From: Planctomycetota bacterium
GTDB taxonomy: Bacteria; Planctomycetota; Planctomycetia; Pirellulales; Pirellulaceae
Assembly: GCA_963204915.1 (NCBI GenBank)
Contig: CAUJHS010000076.1
Coordinates: forward strand, 62,001 to 126,000
Direction: 5' to 3'
DNA length: 64,000 nt
Of the stretch, positions 26,254-35,555 are shown one piece after another (position 1 is the first letter of the stretch; every line of letters starts with the position of its first letter). The notes beneath the pieces are model-generated. The model saw only the letters and a program-made list of their open reading frames with translations, had not been told where the DNA came from and ran no database searches. Both the position numbers and the translations under genes were made by a program.

Positions 26254-27729
26254 TTAGGCGATCATCTGGTGGATCGGCTCGACAGGTTCGACTCCCACAA
26301 GTTTGCGTTCCAAGCCGCCAAAGAAGTACGAAAGCCGATTGGGATCGAGCCCCATTTGGTGCAGGATCGTAGCGTGCAATCGCCTGACGTGAAGCGGTTC
26401 TTCCACTGCGGCTGAGCCGATTTCATCCGTCGCGCCGATGCTTTGCCCACCGCGGATGCCGCCGCCTGCCGCCCACATGGTAAAGCCGTAGGAGTTATGG
26501 TCTCGACCGGTTCCATTCGCATACTCGGCCGTGGGTTGTCGACCAAACTCGCCGCCCCACACCACGAGTGTTTGGTCGAGCAATCCGCGCTGTTTCAGAT
26601 CTTGCAAAAGCGCCGCGATCGGTTGATCGGTGCGGCCAGCATGATAGTTGTGGTTCTTCTCGAGATCACCGTGCGCATCCCAATTTGCGTCATTGTGATT
26701 ACCGCCCGAATACACTTGGATAAATCGGACGCCTCGCTCGACCAATCGACGCGCCAGCAAACACTTGCGGCCGAAATCTTCTGTTTGCGGATTTTCTAAT
26801 CCGTATAGCTTATGCGTCGCCTCGGTCTCTTGTGTCAGTTCGACCGCCTCCGGCGCATGTTGTTGCATTTTGAAAGCCAGTTCGTAGCTGGCGATGCGCG
26901 CCGCCAATTCCGAATTGTCGGCTCGGGTAGCTAAATGTTCAGAATTGGCCGAGTATAAGGAGTCGAGCAACTCACGTTGGATTGGTCGGGTCATGGATTT
27001 CGGCGGAGTCAAATCGAGGATTGGCGATCCCTGCGACCGCACGATCACGCCCTGATACGTTGCGGGCATGAAGCCGCTCGACCAATTCTTGGCGCCGCTA
27101 ATCGGGCCCCCCGTGGGATCGAGCATGACGACAAATCCTGGCAAGTTCTCGTTTACACTGCCTAGCCCGTAATTAATCCAAGACCCCAAGCAAGGGCTGC
27201 CACTGAGAATTCGGCCTGTGTTCATCATCAACATGGCAGAGCCATGAATAGGCGAATCCGCCGTCATCGACTTAAGAAAGGCGATGTCATCAACACACTT
27301 AGCAAGATGCGGAAATAAATCGGAAACCCACTGGCCTGACTCGCCATGCTGCTTGAAATTCCATCGCGGTTCGACAATTCGGCCTTCATTCCGGTGACCG
27401 CCGCGACCAAAGGTCTTAACTTGGATTGTCTTGCCGTCCATGCCTTTCATGGCAGGTTTATAGTCAAAGGTATCGATATGGCTCGGCCCGCCGTACATGA
27501 AAAGAAAGATCACATTCTTGGCCTTCGCCTCGAAATGCGGCGGTTTGGGCGCCAAGGGCGGCTTGAATTCGCTCGTGTTTTCGGCCGCGATCACCTGTTG
27601 ATTGAAAAACCCGTCGCCTGACAACAACCCCGTCAACGCCACCGACGTAAATGCGCCGCCTGCTTCCCAGAAGAATTCACGGCGAGTACGACGACAAAAT
27701 GTATTTCGTGGTTTATTCTGTTCGTTCAT
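26254..27729 (-). CDS. DUF1501 family protein, Tat-exported
   Basis: 491 residues. The N-terminus has a twin-arginine-type signal (CRRTRREFFWEAGGAFTSVAL). Conserved DUF1501 blocks follow: VIFLFMYGGPSHIDTFDYKP, SMTADSPIHGSAMLMMNTG, FGRKCLLARRLVERGVRFIQV, LVVWGGEFGRQP, GRDHNSYGFTMWAAGGG and HATILHQMGLDPNRLSYFFGG. The fold is related to alkaline phosphatases and sulfatases, but catalysis is unproven. The partner PSCyt1/DUF1549/DUF1553 gene lies 53 bases upstream on the same strand (27783-30254). These two probably act together outside the cytoplasm. Confidence 0.92.
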   Translation of the reverse strand: MNEQNKPRNTFCRRTRREFFWEAGGAFTSVALTGLLSGDGFFNQQVIAAENTSEFKPPLAPKPPHFEAKAKNVIFLFMYGGPSHIDTFDYKPAMKGMDGKTIQVKTFGRGGHRNEGRIVEPRWNFKQHGESGQWVSDLFPHLAKCVDDIAFLKSMTADSPIHGSAMLMMNTGRILSGSPCLGSWINYGLGSVNENLPGFVVMLDPTGGPISGAKNWSSGFMPATYQGVIVRSQGSPILDLTPPKSMTRPIQRELLDSLYSANSEHLATRADNSELAARIASYELAFKMQQHAPEAVELTQETEATHKLYGLENPQTEDFGRKCLLARRLVERGVRFIQVYSGGNHNDANWDAHGDLEKNHNYHAGRTDQPIAALLQDLKQRGLLDQTLVVWGGEFGRQPTAEYANGTGRDHNSYGFTMWAAGGGIRGGQSIGATDEIGSAAVEEPLHVRRLHATILHQMGLDPNRLSYFFGGLERKLVGVEPVEPIHQMIA

Positions 27730-27782
27730 CGAGATTTGATCCCATCAATGGTCGTCGCGTCACCCGCGGTCATGCTTGCAAA

Positions 27783-30254
27783 TTAATCGAGATAGACAAA
27801 CTCGTTCAGGTTTAAAATGTAAAGCCCGAACAATTCGAGTGATCTTTCCTCACTGAGCTGATGCTTCGCCTTCAGCCGGTCGATCAGTTGTACCCCACGC
27901 TCAACTTCATGTGGCTCGACAGGTCGGCTCAGAGCGAGCTGTAAACCGCGCATTACTTGTGAAGAGACCCCCTCAGGGGCGTCACGACGCAATCTTGCTG
28001 AAAACACCGCGGCTTGCTTTTGTAAGAACTCGCTGTTTAGCATTCCTAGAGCTTGAGTTGGCTGCGTTGTGATGAAGCGCGCTTCGCAAGTGCGATCTGT
28101 TTCGGGGAAATCGAAGTTACTCAACTGCGGAGGAATTAGCGAGCGTTTGATATGAATGTAGATGCTACGCCTGGCCTGCTCGCGGGGATCGCTATTTCCC
28201 CATCCTAAGCCCGGCTGCGATTGTCCTTGAAGCACTTCTTGCGACAACTCAGGATAGATACCCGGCCCGAACATCTTGGGATTAAGTTGTCCCGCGACGG
28301 CATGTATCGAGTCGCGAATTTCTTCAGCGCTTAACCGTCGCATATTGAACCGCCAAAAGCGATCGTTGTTTGGATCCTTTGTTAACCCTTCAGCAACCGC
28401 CTGGCTTGACATGCGATAGGTGTTCGACATGACCATGAGCTTGTGGAGACGCTTCATTCGCCACTCGCCTGCGACCAAGTCGTTAGCAAGCCAATCCAAT
28501 AGCTCGGGGTGTGTTGGCGGTTCGCCTCCTAAACCAAAGTTATTCGGCGAACGCACGATTCCGCGGCCAAAATGGTGCTGCCAAATGCGATTCACGATCA
28601 CTCGCGCCGTGAGCATGTTATCGGGCGAAGCGATCCACCGTGCGAGGACCAACCGTCGTCCTGAACTTTTTGCATCGTGATCTGGAACAGGAACATCAGC
28701 GTCGCGGCCGCCAAGCAAAGCAGGAAACCCTGGTGTTACCACCTCGCCTTCGGCATGGGGACTGCCTCGCAACAAGATGTGCATCTGGGGAGGATTGACA
28801 AAACATTGCGCGACCGAGAGCGCCGATTCGCGTGCAGGCAGCTCATTGCGTTGTCGCTCTGCGGCTTCCCGTTCGGTACGAAGCGATCGATATTGCGCCC
28901 AATCGTCCTCGGAAAGTACATCTTTCAATTTCGCGCGTAGAACATCGCGGCGTTCGTTACCTTCCGTTTTGCGTTGGTCTTCGGCCGACAGCTTAATGAT
29001 GCCGCGTTGTTCAATCTCTGTCATTTGCGCTCGCAACTGGCGTTCGCGCTGGTCCAAAGCTTCATGCGCCGCGGCAACATCCGGCGGAGAAATGTCCGTT
29101 TGATTCCAAGAGCGCTGGTCGCCTCGTGTTCCGTATGATCGCAAGTCAGCGAAAAACGCCAGCAGACGATAATAATCGGCCTGAGGAATGGGGTCGATCT
29201 TATGGTCATGACAGCGTGCACAGTCAACGGTTAGCCCCAAGAGACCTTGGCTCGTCGTGGTGATGATATCGTCAAACTCATCAAACTTCGCCTGAAGGGG
29301 GTCGGCCGGTTCATCATCCCAGACGCCGAGGCGATAATACCCCGTGGCGATAATCGTTTCCGCGGTTCGATCGGGCAATTCGTCTCCCGCCAGTTGCTCC
29401 ACCAAAAATCGATCGTACGGCTTGTCATCGTTCAACGAACGAATTACGTAGTCCCGGTATCGCCATGCGTTGGGTTTCACGCCGTCGCGTTCGAAGCTAT
29501 TCGTTTCGGCAAAACGAACGACATCGAGCCAATGCCGCGCCCAACGTTCGCCGTACTGCGGCGACTGCAATAATCGATCGACGACCTTCTCATACGCCGA
29601 CGCCGATTCATCGGCAAGAAATGCGTCGACATCGGAAGGAGTCGGCGGAAGACCCGTTAGGTCGTAAGTAACACGCCGTAGAAGCGTCACCTTATCCGCG
29701 GCGGGCGCTGGAGTTAACCTCGCGTCTTCCAGTCCTTGCATGACAAACGCGTCGATCGGATTCGCCACCCACCAGTCATTCTCAACCTTCGGCGGCGCAA
29801 CTTGTTGGCGTGGCGTAAACGCCCAATGTTTCGCCCAAGGCGCCCCCTCCGTAACCCATCTCTTGATGAGCGAGATTTCCTCGGGCGACAGCGGTTTACC
29901 TTCGGGCGGCATGCGCAGCGATTCGTCATCAGACGCAATCCGAGCAAGCAAAACGCTGCTCTGCACATCGCCCGCTACAATGGCATGTTCACCAGAATCC
30001 AGTTCGGCAAGCGCCAAGTCCCGTTCGTGTAAGCGCAATCCCCCCTCGCCTTCGTCGGGACCATGGCAGGCAAAACAGCGTTTGGCGAAGATTGGCTGGA
30101 TTTGTCGCTGAAAATCAACCGGCCGAGAGCCGACCTCTTGCGAGTTGGCGTGATACGGCAAACTCCAGCTCATCAGCGCGGTAAGTGCCCAACTGGCCAC
30201 GAATCGCCTAGCGTAGCCAAAATGAGACTCGCATCGGAACTTCCGATTCTTCAT
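27783..30254 (-). CDS. PSCyt1-DUF1549-DUF1553 secreted protein, cytochrome-like
   Basis: 823 residues from the ATG at 30254, which starts a signal peptide (ASWALTALMSWSLPYHANSQ). The same frame is open to a GTG at 30416, and the added 54 residues contain a second hydrophobic leader with a lipobox-like SSAGC. Parts: planctomycete cytochrome-C-type domain PSCyt1 (about 45-140; haem motif CFACH), DUF1549 (about 165-380; RRVTYDLTGLPPTPSDVDAFL, second CARCH), a charged coiled coil (about 395-480) and DUF1553 (about 530-800; RVIVNRIWQHHFGRGIV, RRLSAEEIRDSIHAVAGQL). The haem motifs imply electron transfer; DUF1549/1553 function is unknown. Operon with the DUF1501 gene downstream. Confidence 0.9.
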   Translation of the reverse strand: MKNRKFRCESHFGYARRFVASWALTALMSWSLPYHANSQEVGSRPVDFQRQIQPIFAKRCFACHGPDEGEGGLRLHERDLALAELDSGEHAIVAGDVQSSVLLARIASDDESLRMPPEGKPLSPEEISLIKRWVTEGAPWAKHWAFTPRQQVAPPKVENDWWVANPIDAFVMQGLEDARLTPAPAADKVTLLRRVTYDLTGLPPTPSDVDAFLADESASAYEKVVDRLLQSPQYGERWARHWLDVVRFAETNSFERDGVKPNAWRYRDYVIRSLNDDKPYDRFLVEQLAGDELPDRTAETIIATGYYRLGVWDDEPADPLQAKFDEFDDIITTTSQGLLGLTVDCARCHDHKIDPIPQADYYRLLAFFADLRSYGTRGDQRSWNQTDISPPDVAAAHEALDQRERQLRAQMTEIEQRGIIKLSAEDQRKTEGNERRDVLRAKLKDVLSEDDWAQYRSLRTEREAAERQRNELPARESALSVAQCFVNPPQMHILLRGSPHAEGEVVTPGFPALLGGRDADVPVPDHDAKSSGRRLVLARWIASPDNMLTARVIVNRIWQHHFGRGIVRSPNNFGLGGEPPTHPELLDWLANDLVAGEWRMKRLHKLMVMSNTYRMSSQAVAEGLTKDPNNDRFWRFNMRRLSAEEIRDSIHAVAGQLNPKMFGPGIYPELSQEVLQGQSQPGLGWGNSDPREQARRSIYIHIKRSLIPPQLSNFDFPETDRTCEARFITTQPTQALGMLNSEFLQKQAAVFSARLRRDAPEGVSSQVMRGLQLALSRPVEPHEVERGVQLIDRLKAKHQLSEERSLELFGLYILNLNEFVYLD

Positions 30255-30422
30255 GATGAAAATAGAAGGCAGGATTTCAGAAGTGAAGGAGCCGCAATTG
30301 AGCGGCGCGCAGGCGGGACCAGGCGCACAACCAGCAGATGAACTGATTGACACTATTAGAAACAACGCCAACGCCCGCGTCAATCGCGAGAACACCTTGT
30401 CGCCGCGGCCGCCCACCTGGAA

Positions 30423-31148
30423 TCATTCGATCTCAGGGCCGGAAAGAAAACGATATCCCGCGTCGCGCAACGTTAAAAAGTGACGCGGATTCGAGGGGTC
30501 TTTTTCAAATATCTTTCTTAACCGACTCAGAAACTGGTCCGGCGCCCGCGTGCTAATGTGGCCTGGCATTTCCCAAACGTTTTCCAGAAGCTCCGAACGT
30601 GAGATAAGTCGGCCTTCATTCGCTACAAAATACTGTAACAGTTTCATCATCATCGGCGTCATGCTTACCGACTCGCCAGCAACTGTCACTTGAAAATTCT
30701 GAAAGTCGATATCTGCATCCGCGAAGGAGAAGTGATGCACCGCCGGGCGAGGCTTGGCGATAACCATTCGTTCCGACCGCGCTAAGAGATTCTTGACGCG
30801 GCTAAATAATTCATCCAGATCAAACGGCTTCATCATGTATTGATCAGCGCCGACGTCAAAACCCCGCGTTCGATCCTCGCTTAAGGTGCGGGCGCTGAGT
30901 ATCAAGACGGGCAAATCGGTATGCGTCGCGCGGATCGACTCACAAACCGCGTAACCACTCATGCCCGGCAACATAATATCTAGAATCACCAAGTGGATCG
31001 GATCGGTAGGATCCTGCAGCGTCTGGAGCGCCGTTGGGCCATCGCCGACATTTGTAACGCGGTAACCTTTCTTCTCCAAATTAAACTTAATGCCAAACGC
31101 CAAATGCGGTTCGTCTTCAACAACGAGTATGTGTTTTTTGTTAGGCAT
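30423..31148 (-). CDS. OmpR-family response regulator
   Basis: 241 residues. Receiver domain: VVEDEPHLA, phospho-acceptor Asp in LVILDIMLPGMSGYAV, LSARTLSEDRTRGFDVGADQY and conserved Lys in MMKPFDLDEL. Winged-helix DNA-binding domain at about 145-235 (SMTPMMMKLLQYFVANEGRLISRSELLENVW, RAPDQFLSRLRKIFE, LRDAGYRF). The cognate histidine kinase gene is 69 bases upstream on the same strand. Its stop lies seven bases before the GTG that opens the long frame of the PSCyt1 gene, so readthrough into the PSCyt1/DUF1501 genes is possible and control of that locus is a reasonable inference. Confidence 0.92.
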   Translation of the reverse strand: MPNKKHILVVEDEPHLAFGIKFNLEKKGYRVTNVGDGPTALQTLQDPTDPIHLVILDIMLPGMSGYAVCESIRATHTDLPVLILSARTLSEDRTRGFDVGADQYMMKPFDLDELFSRVKNLLARSERMVIAKPRPAVHHFSFADADIDFQNFQVTVAGESVSMTPMMMKLLQYFVANEGRLISRSELLENVWEMPGHISTRAPDQFLSRLRKIFEKDPSNPRHFLTLRDAGYRFLSGPEIE

Positions 31149-31217
31149 AACCGCTCGGCTGGAAGGCGCCGTTAGCGCGTATGTTCGAACGAGTGCTTCG
31201 TGTGTTTTACAAACCGA

Positions 31218-32237
31218 TTACGACGCCGAAACCTCCTGGGCAGGCGGTTGATTCGGGGCGGCGTCCGCGTCATTTTCAGTACGTAGCTCACTGCGTTCCG
31301 GTGGTATACGCGTCGGCAACCGAACTTCAAACGCCGTCCCTTTGCCATTTAGCCCATCGAGGACCCTCACTCGCCCGCGCAAGCGACGCACTAAGGTCTG
31401 AACAATATATAAGCCTAAGCCAGTTCCCTTACGCTTGCGTTCCAACTCAAGCCCCAGACGAACAAAACGCCCGAAGATTTTTTTTCGCAGGTGACGGGGA
31501 ATTCCACGACCATTGTCGGTAACGAGAACAACAGCCCAGTTCTCTTCGCAGGTCAGTTCGACCATTACGTGCGGATGAATTTCATCAGCGTACTTCACTG
31601 CATTGTCGACCAAGTTGCGAAAGATCATTTCCAGATCGACGGGCCGCGCCCGCACGTAGCAAGGTTCGCAACGGATTTCCAATTGATGTTGAGGCAAATT
31701 GTAATGCGCCGCGACGGACGAGGCGCACTGCCGCAACACATGCTCTAAATTCACATCTTCAATTTCGCGCGCTTCCGCATTCTTGTCTAACCGCGCCGCG
31801 GCCAGCAAATGGTTGAACAGATGATCGAGCCGCTCCACGTCTTCAAGCATATGTCGATAAAACCGAGCCTGCTCCTCCCGGCTCAACTCATGCAAGCTCA
31901 ATGTCTGAAGATAAAGCTTCAGCGATGCGATGGGCGACTTTAATTCATGGGTCACGCTATCAATGAAATTCGACTGACGTTGGTTTAGGTTTATGGCCTT
32001 GATCGACAACACCAGGTAAAACACGACACCAACCAAGACAATCACGAAACACGCCGAACCGACGGTAAGAAGGGTCCAATAGACCGCAGCCCACTTCGAA
32101 CTCGCCAAGGCGCCGTAAACCGCCAGTACGACCCAACCGGCGGCCAAAGCCGCCAGCAAAACAATCATCACCACGCCGAGGGTGATGGGCAGTCCTAACG
32201 AACGACGCTGCATCGTCTCAACAAGTACACCAGTCAA
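31218..32237 (-). CDS. Sensor histidine kinase
   Basis: 339 residues; an internal ATG at 32213 is an alternative start. Two membrane helices (about 15-40 and 50-75) with almost no periplasmic loop suggest sensing within the membrane or from a partner protein. HisKA has the phospho-acceptor His in SVTHELKSPIASLKLYLQ (about 100). The ATPase domain has RNLVDNAVKYA, DNGRGIP and KGTGLGLYIVQTL. There is no PAS or HAMP domain. The C-terminal about 35 residues are acidic, Pro/Ala-rich and probably disordered. It is followed by its response regulator gene, and diverges from the remnant genes at 32433. Confidence 0.9.
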   Translation of the reverse strand: MTGVLVETMQRRSLGLPITLGVVMIVLLAALAAGWVVLAVYGALASSKWAAVYWTLLTVGSACFVIVLVGVVFYLVLSIKAINLNQRQSNFIDSVTHELKSPIASLKLYLQTLSLHELSREEQARFYRHMLEDVERLDHLFNHLLAAARLDKNAEAREIEDVNLEHVLRQCASSVAAHYNLPQHQLEIRCEPCYVRARPVDLEMIFRNLVDNAVKYADEIHPHVMVELTCEENWAVVLVTDNGRGIPRHLRKKIFGRFVRLGLELERKRKGTGLGLYIVQTLVRRLRGRVRVLDGLNGKGTAFEVRLPTRIPPERSELRTENDADAAPNQPPAQEVSAS

Positions 32238-32432
32238 TCGAATCTAGTCCCACGGCGGGAACTCCACCCATTCATGAGAATAGTGCCGCCGGCCGTCAAA
32301 CGTCAAGGAAACACGAGGCGAACTTTCCGACTTAATGCTCGCCACCGGAATTGACGAAATCATCGAGCATAGTAGAAAGCTGGTTACGGAAATTGCCTAA
32401 TTGCCGAAGGTCCGCCATTAGAACATTGTGAA

Positions 32433-32807
32433 ATGAAACGGACGTACAGAGACATTGAGTACACGTTGCGCCGCAGCAAGCGGAAAACCGCCAACATTTA
32501 CATCAAGCGCGGCGGGCAGGTGTCGGTCCTGGTTCCTGCAACCCTGGCCGATGCGCAGGTCGGGAAACTGCTGGAAAGCAAGCGAACGTTGATCTACCGC
32601 AACCTGGCTGAATGGCGTGATCGGAACGCCGCGCGGATTCAACGAGAGTACGTCAACGGCGAGAAGGTTTTGTACCTCAGCTGTTCGTACCGTCTAAAAC
32701 TTGTGGCGGGGCAAGCGGCTCCCTTGCCGGCTTTCATCGTTCAATTGCTGCTCGAGGTCGACAATTCGGGTTTGAAGTTCAACCGACTCCCGCAGTTTTG
32801 CGCTTAA
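32433..32807 (+). pseudogene. YgjP-like (DUF45) metallopeptidase, N-terminal remnant
   Basis: The first about 88 residues match the start of YgjP/DUF45 M48-like metallopeptidases: YTLRRSKRKTANIYI, VSVLVPATLADAQVGKLLESK and YVNGEKVLYLSCSYRLKLV. In the family this is followed by a catalytic domain with an HExxH zinc site and a total of about 230-240 residues. Here homology stops near base 32700, and the last about 35 codons read antisense through the end of the HTH remnant. No HExxH is present, so the protein cannot be an active peptidase. YgjP genes often sit beside type I restriction genes; none is found here. Confidence 0.7.
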
Positions 32808-33113
32808 GTCAAAGATTGGCCTAGCGGATCCCAGGCGGATGCCTTCTGACTCGGCGGCGAGGAGGTCGCGCAGGGTAGCGGCCAAGGATGCCGCGCCCGT
32901 CATTCGCCCAAGGGCTTGCGACACCATTGCTCCGCGGGCCTTCGTAATCTCGCGTTGGAACTCCGCATCTTGGAGCAGGCGGTAGATGGTTCGCTCGGTG
33001 ATACCAGCGGCCGACGCGGCTTCGCGAATCGCGTATGCCCCGCGGCTAATGCCGCGTCTAACTACACCGTGTTTTTGCTGCCATTTCCTGCCATATTCCG
33101 CCTCGCTTCGCGC
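32694..33113 (-). pseudogene. Helix-turn-helix (phage/plasmid-type) protein remnant, start lost
   Basis: Minus-strand frame of about 139 residues between a TGA at 33114-33116 and a TAG at 32694-32696. It begins YGRKWQQKHGVVRRG, continues AIREAASAAGITERTIYRLL (a clear helix-turn-helix), then ARGAMVSQALGRMTG, an Ala/Leu helix and SARPIFDLSAKLRESVELQ with a C-terminal coiled coil. Small proteins of this layout are common and resemble phage small-terminase or transposition-associated regulators. No ATG, GTG or TTG precedes the HTH; the first ATG (32927) would remove it. So the 5' end is lost and this is probably a decayed gene, fused tail to tail with the YgjP remnant. Confidence 0.6.
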
Positions 33114-33398
33114 TCATTACCGGTCTACCAAAGTTAATCGCGTTGAGGATGAGCGCACGCTGACGAGGCAGTCGTTAGCCTGGATAACAACTTCCATCCT
33201 GTCGTCGCCCGGCGCAGCGCGCAGACTCAAACGTACGCGACATAACGGTAAAAGGGGAGAATCGCCGAACTCGACCGCGAAGGTCGCCAGCCTCGATTGG
33301 GCGGCAGGGATCAAGACGAACCAAGGCCTGCTTTTGATCGCATCGAGGGAACCGTTACAATGGCCGCTAGGGGTTAGACGGTTTTTCGAGTCAATCTT

Positions 33399-33803
33399 AT
33401 GTCGCTGCGCATCACCTTGATCATGTTCGCGTGCATAGGTTGGATTACGGGCTGTACTGGGGGCGACCCCGTTGCATCTGATTCCGAGAGTTTGCCTGCG
33501 GAACCGCGCGAGATCGCGCCCCTGTCGAACGCCTGGCCCTTTAAGGACGCAGAGAACCTGTCTGTCATTACGTTGACGCGCATTGTCGACGGCTCTCGCC
33601 CGATCTTGTATGTCGTTCACGATGGCGACGGTGATTGGCAGTTTCTCGACGGCGGCGAAATCTCCGAATCCGACGCGGCGATCGTTTCGCTAAAGTATGT
33701 GACGGAACTTGATCCAACGGTGAGAAGCCTGGCCGATCTTCCGCTTGGTTGGGCCGCCGAAAGGAATTCGGACGAAGCGCCGTGGGAGCGGTTTCCGCGT
33801 TAG
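33399..33803 (+). CDS. Hypothetical lipoprotein
   Basis: 134 residues. The leader (LRITLIMFACIGWITGC) ends in a lipobox-like ITGC at Cys19, so it is probably a lipoprotein. After an acidic linker, a compact domain contains ILYVVHDGDGDWQFLDGGEI, IVSLKYVTELDPTVRSLADLPLGWAAER and a final W-x-R. This pattern is familiar from small uncharacterised proteins in several phyla, but I cannot name the family safely. No operon partner is evident; it lies between the remnant genes and the beta-propeller protein. The ATG at 33399 is the only start that includes the leader. Confidence 0.7.
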   Translation: MSLRITLIMFACIGWITGCTGGDPVASDSESLPAEPREIAPLSNAWPFKDAENLSVITLTRIVDGSRPILYVVHDGDGDWQFLDGGEISESDAAIVSLKYVTELDPTVRSLADLPLGWAAERNSDEAPWERFPR

Positions 33804-34001
33804 TTGGCGGCCATGTTATCGTTTGGTCGCCGTTGGGGCCCAAGCAGTTGCTCTTGCGGTGGGTCCAAATTCACAATCTGGTTTGCCACGGCTTTGCGGT
33901 GTGGGCGTTCGTGTCATTGCGCACGAACGTTCCCGCTTGAATGTTGGAAGGGGTTTGCAAACATTCGAAATTCATCGCGTTGAAAAGGAATATGCAAGAC
34001 A

Positions 34002-35450
34002 ATGTCCGCCCTTGCGATCTTGGCAGGATTTCTTTGTTGTGCAACAGGCGCCGACGGTGCGGAGCCGCTTGATATTGGCGACCAGAAGCAGTTGTTCTTC
34101 GATCGACGCATGATTGCCGAAAGTCACGCGATCGAATTGCGCATGAATCCCGCGCAAAAACTCGGCTTGGTTTACGACGATCAGAGCCAACCGTTGTCGG
34201 GCCATGTGAGCCGCGTGCTGGAGGATCAGGGGAAGATTCGCCTGTATCTAGGCGCCGAGGGTTTGACGGTCTACGAAAGCGACGATGGGCTGCATTTTCG
34301 CCATACCGGAACAACGATTCCCGGCGGAATATTGCCGACGATCTTTCTGGACCCGCATGATGCGGATCCCGCGCGGAGGTATAAACTCTTTCGGACCGAA
34401 ATAAAGGCCGCCTTCGACCCGGCGACGGATGGCGTGATGGGGTACTACTCGGCGGATGGCGTGAACTTCACGCGCGCCGAGCGAGTGTTGCCTTTCTTCG
34501 TCGATAATCCGACCGTAGTTTGGTGGGATCCGCGTATCGAGAAATATGTGATCTACACGCGGGCTTTCTCGTACGAGTCGGAGAACCAGCGGCGCATTGG
34601 GCGGATGGAGACGGATGATCCCCTCAAGCCGTGGCCGGTTCAAAAGACCGATCAAGATCGGGACCGATTAAGCGTGCACAATGTTCCTGTGGTCCTGGAA
34701 GCCGACCAGGAGGACGATCCGCACTCGGACATTTACTACAACGCGGCGACGCTCTATCCGTGGGCGCAAAATGCGTACTTCATGTTCACGGCGCAGTTTC
34801 GGCATTTCTCGCCGCAGCGGCAGCCTTTCATTCGCGCCCGAACGCCGGGGCAATGGGAAGACTACGGTTTACTCGAAGTTCAATTGGCGGTTAGCCACGA
34901 TGGCGTGCGCTGGGAGCGCCCCAGCCGCGAACCCTACTTCCCCACGGGACTGGCCGACGAATGGGATCGCTGGTACGCCGTGATGGCGCCGGGAATTGTG
35001 CGGCGGGGCAACTATCTGTACCAGTATTATGTTTCGACAGGACGCACCCATGATTCCGTCGTTCTTCGTCCCGAGTATGACCATAGTGCGCCGCAACTTG
35101 GCGGCGTGGGGGTCGTGCGGCAACGGCTCGATGGATTCGTCTCGGCCGACGCCGATCACCAAGGCGGATGGCTCAAGACGCCGCTCGTGACGTTTCGCGG
35201 CAATCGGCTGCGGCTGAACATTGATACGGGCGCGATGGGCGCCGCGTTCGTCGAACTGCGCGACGCGGACGACACGCCGATTCCCGGTTATACGCTCGAC
35301 GATTGCGAAGAAATCGGCGGCAACTTTATCGATCAGTGTGTTTACTGGAAGGGGAGGTCCGATGTCTCTTCGCTGGCCGGCCAGCCGGTGCGCGTCTACA
35401 TTCGTTTGACGCGCGGCAAGCTCTACGCCCTGCAGTTTCGCCAGGAATAG
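34002..35450 (+). CDS. Secreted five-bladed beta-propeller, glycoside hydrolase 32/43-like protein
   Basis: 482 residues with a signal peptide (LAILAGFLCCATGADGA, about 3-19). The body has repeated sheet motifs typical of glycosidase-like five-bladed propellers: QKQLFFDRRMIAES, RYKLFRTEIKA, VDNPTVVWWDPRIEKYVIYTRA, LYPWAQNAYFMFTAQF and WDRWYAVMAPGIVRRGNYLYQYY. Planctomycetes carry many such proteins near DUF1501 and sulfatase genes, with inferred roles in polysaccharide breakdown. The C-terminal part (GNRLRLNIDTGAMGAAFVELRD) resembles a beta-sandwich. I could not place the catalytic carboxylates with certainty, so activity is unproven. An AAGGA lies about 11 bases upstream of the ATG. Confidence 0.75.
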   Translation: MSALAILAGFLCCATGADGAEPLDIGDQKQLFFDRRMIAESHAIELRMNPAQKLGLVYDDQSQPLSGHVSRVLEDQGKIRLYLGAEGLTVYESDDGLHFRHTGTTIPGGILPTIFLDPHDADPARRYKLFRTEIKAAFDPATDGVMGYYSADGVNFTRAERVLPFFVDNPTVVWWDPRIEKYVIYTRAFSYESENQRRIGRMETDDPLKPWPVQKTDQDRDRLSVHNVPVVLEADQEDDPHSDIYYNAATLYPWAQNAYFMFTAQFRHFSPQRQPFIRARTPGQWEDYGLLEVQLAVSHDGVRWERPSREPYFPTGLADEWDRWYAVMAPGIVRRGNYLYQYYVSTGRTHDSVVLRPEYDHSAPQLGGVGVVRQRLDGFVSADADHQGGWLKTPLVTFRGNRLRLNIDTGAMGAAFVELRDADDTPIPGYTLDDCEEIGGNFIDQCVYWKGRSDVSSLAGQPVRVYIRLTRGKLYALQFRQE

Positions 35451-35492
35451 AGCATATTTTTGTCGTACCGCAGATCAATCACGCGGCGCATC

Positions 35493-35535
35493 AAAAAATC
35501 GCCGAGACGCACCCCTAACGGTACGCCTCGGCGAT
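35493..35535 (-). terminator. Rho-independent terminator for the DUF1501 gene at 35556
   Basis: Inverted repeat ATCGCCGAG (35498-35506) and CTCGGCGAT (35527-35535) with further partial pairing inside. Read on the minus strand the stem is followed by a run of T (A-tract at 35493-35498 on plus). It lies 20 bases beyond the stop at 35556. Confidence 0.75.
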
Positions 35536-35555
35536 CGGTACTTTGTAGCGGCGAA

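Noticed and set aside
33117-33620. 167-residue minus-strand frame
   Set aside because: Overlaps the lipoprotein gene on the other strand; no domain; part of the decayed region, so not called.
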